From an uncultured Lachnospiraceae bacterium (GTDB taxonomy: Bacteria > Bacillota > Clostridia > Lachnospirales > Lachnospiraceae): a stretch of 14,845 bases of DNA. This document shows, piece after piece, positions 14,775-14,845 of the stretch. The stretch is taken from contig CAMWSA010000043.1 in the NCBI GenBank assembly GCA_947176785.1, positions 1 to 14,845 on the forward strand, written 5' to 3'. Numbering within the stretch: position 1 is the first letter of the stretch; the number at the start of each line of letters is the position of its first letter. Under the pieces are notes generated by a model. The model saw only the letters and a program-made list of their open reading frames with translations. It was not told the origin of the DNA and did not search any database. Made by a program: the position numbers and the translations under genes.

Positions 14775-14834
14775 ATAAATATAAATCAGAGACGCAGTAA
14801 CTATAATATATGAAGAAAAAAATAACAAATTACC

Positions 14835-14842
14835 AGGAGAGG
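14835..14842 (+). promoter_or_regulatory. Ribosome binding site at the right edge
   Basis: AGGAGAGG, followed by G residues to the window end. The start codon of the next gene should lie within about ten bases after 14845. Confidence 0.6.
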
Positions 14843-14845
14843 GGG

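Overview
The window looks like chromosome from a gut-type Firmicute, most likely Lachnospiraceae or a close Clostridia relative. The reasons are AGGAGG-type ribosome binding sites, occasional GTG starts, CgeB/DUF3880-type glycosyltransferase genes, and a cytosolic GH43-GH3-GH2 glycosidase cluster. This placement is inferred from gene content and protein style; no marker gene is present.

Layout. (1) Positions 1-3332, forward strand, is a tight, AT-richer operon of four genes. They are a helical protein cut by the left edge, a protein with a possible SPFH/band-7-like fold, a two-helix membrane protein with a C-terminal SH3-like domain (4-base GTGA overlap), and a protein whose last ~55 residues look like the beta domain of the Hsp70 nucleotide exchange factor GrpE. 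Together they suggest a dedicated membrane-linked Hsp70-type module whose ATPase and J-protein would lie left of the window. (2) Positions 3333-5826 hold a small gene that resembles a lone glycosyltransferase N-terminal domain. It converges on two minus-strand genes, a DUF3880/CgeB-like glycosyltransferase and a small helical protein. (3) Positions 5827-6289 hold a 194-bp palindromic, transposase-less element (MITE-like) with 18-bp terminal inverted repeats and a perfect 9-bp target duplication. It is followed by the frameshifted tail of a gene ending in a SEC-C metal-binding motif. A shorter, decayed palindrome related to the MITE ends sits at 5368-5420. (4) Positions 6290-14739, GC-richer and all forward, hold a GH43 beta-xylosidase/arabinofuranosidase, a GH3 beta-xylosidase/glucosidase and a very large GH2 enzyme. 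None has a signal peptide, so imported hemicellulose oligosaccharides (xylo-, arabinoxylo- or galacto-decorated) are probably trimmed inside the cell. A ~36-bp repeat occurs three times in the spacers of this cluster. (5) The right edge carries a sigma-A-type promoter and a strong ribosome binding site for a gene beginning just outside the window.

Most notable: the GrpE-like protein in a membrane/SPFH-like operon; the MITE with intact target duplication; the SEC-C gene remnant; the three-copy spacer repeat in the glycosidase cluster; and two independent in-frame tandem-repeat insertions (42 bp x 5, Cys-rich; 45 bp x 4-5, Ala-rich) inside the beta-sandwich region of the GH2 enzyme.
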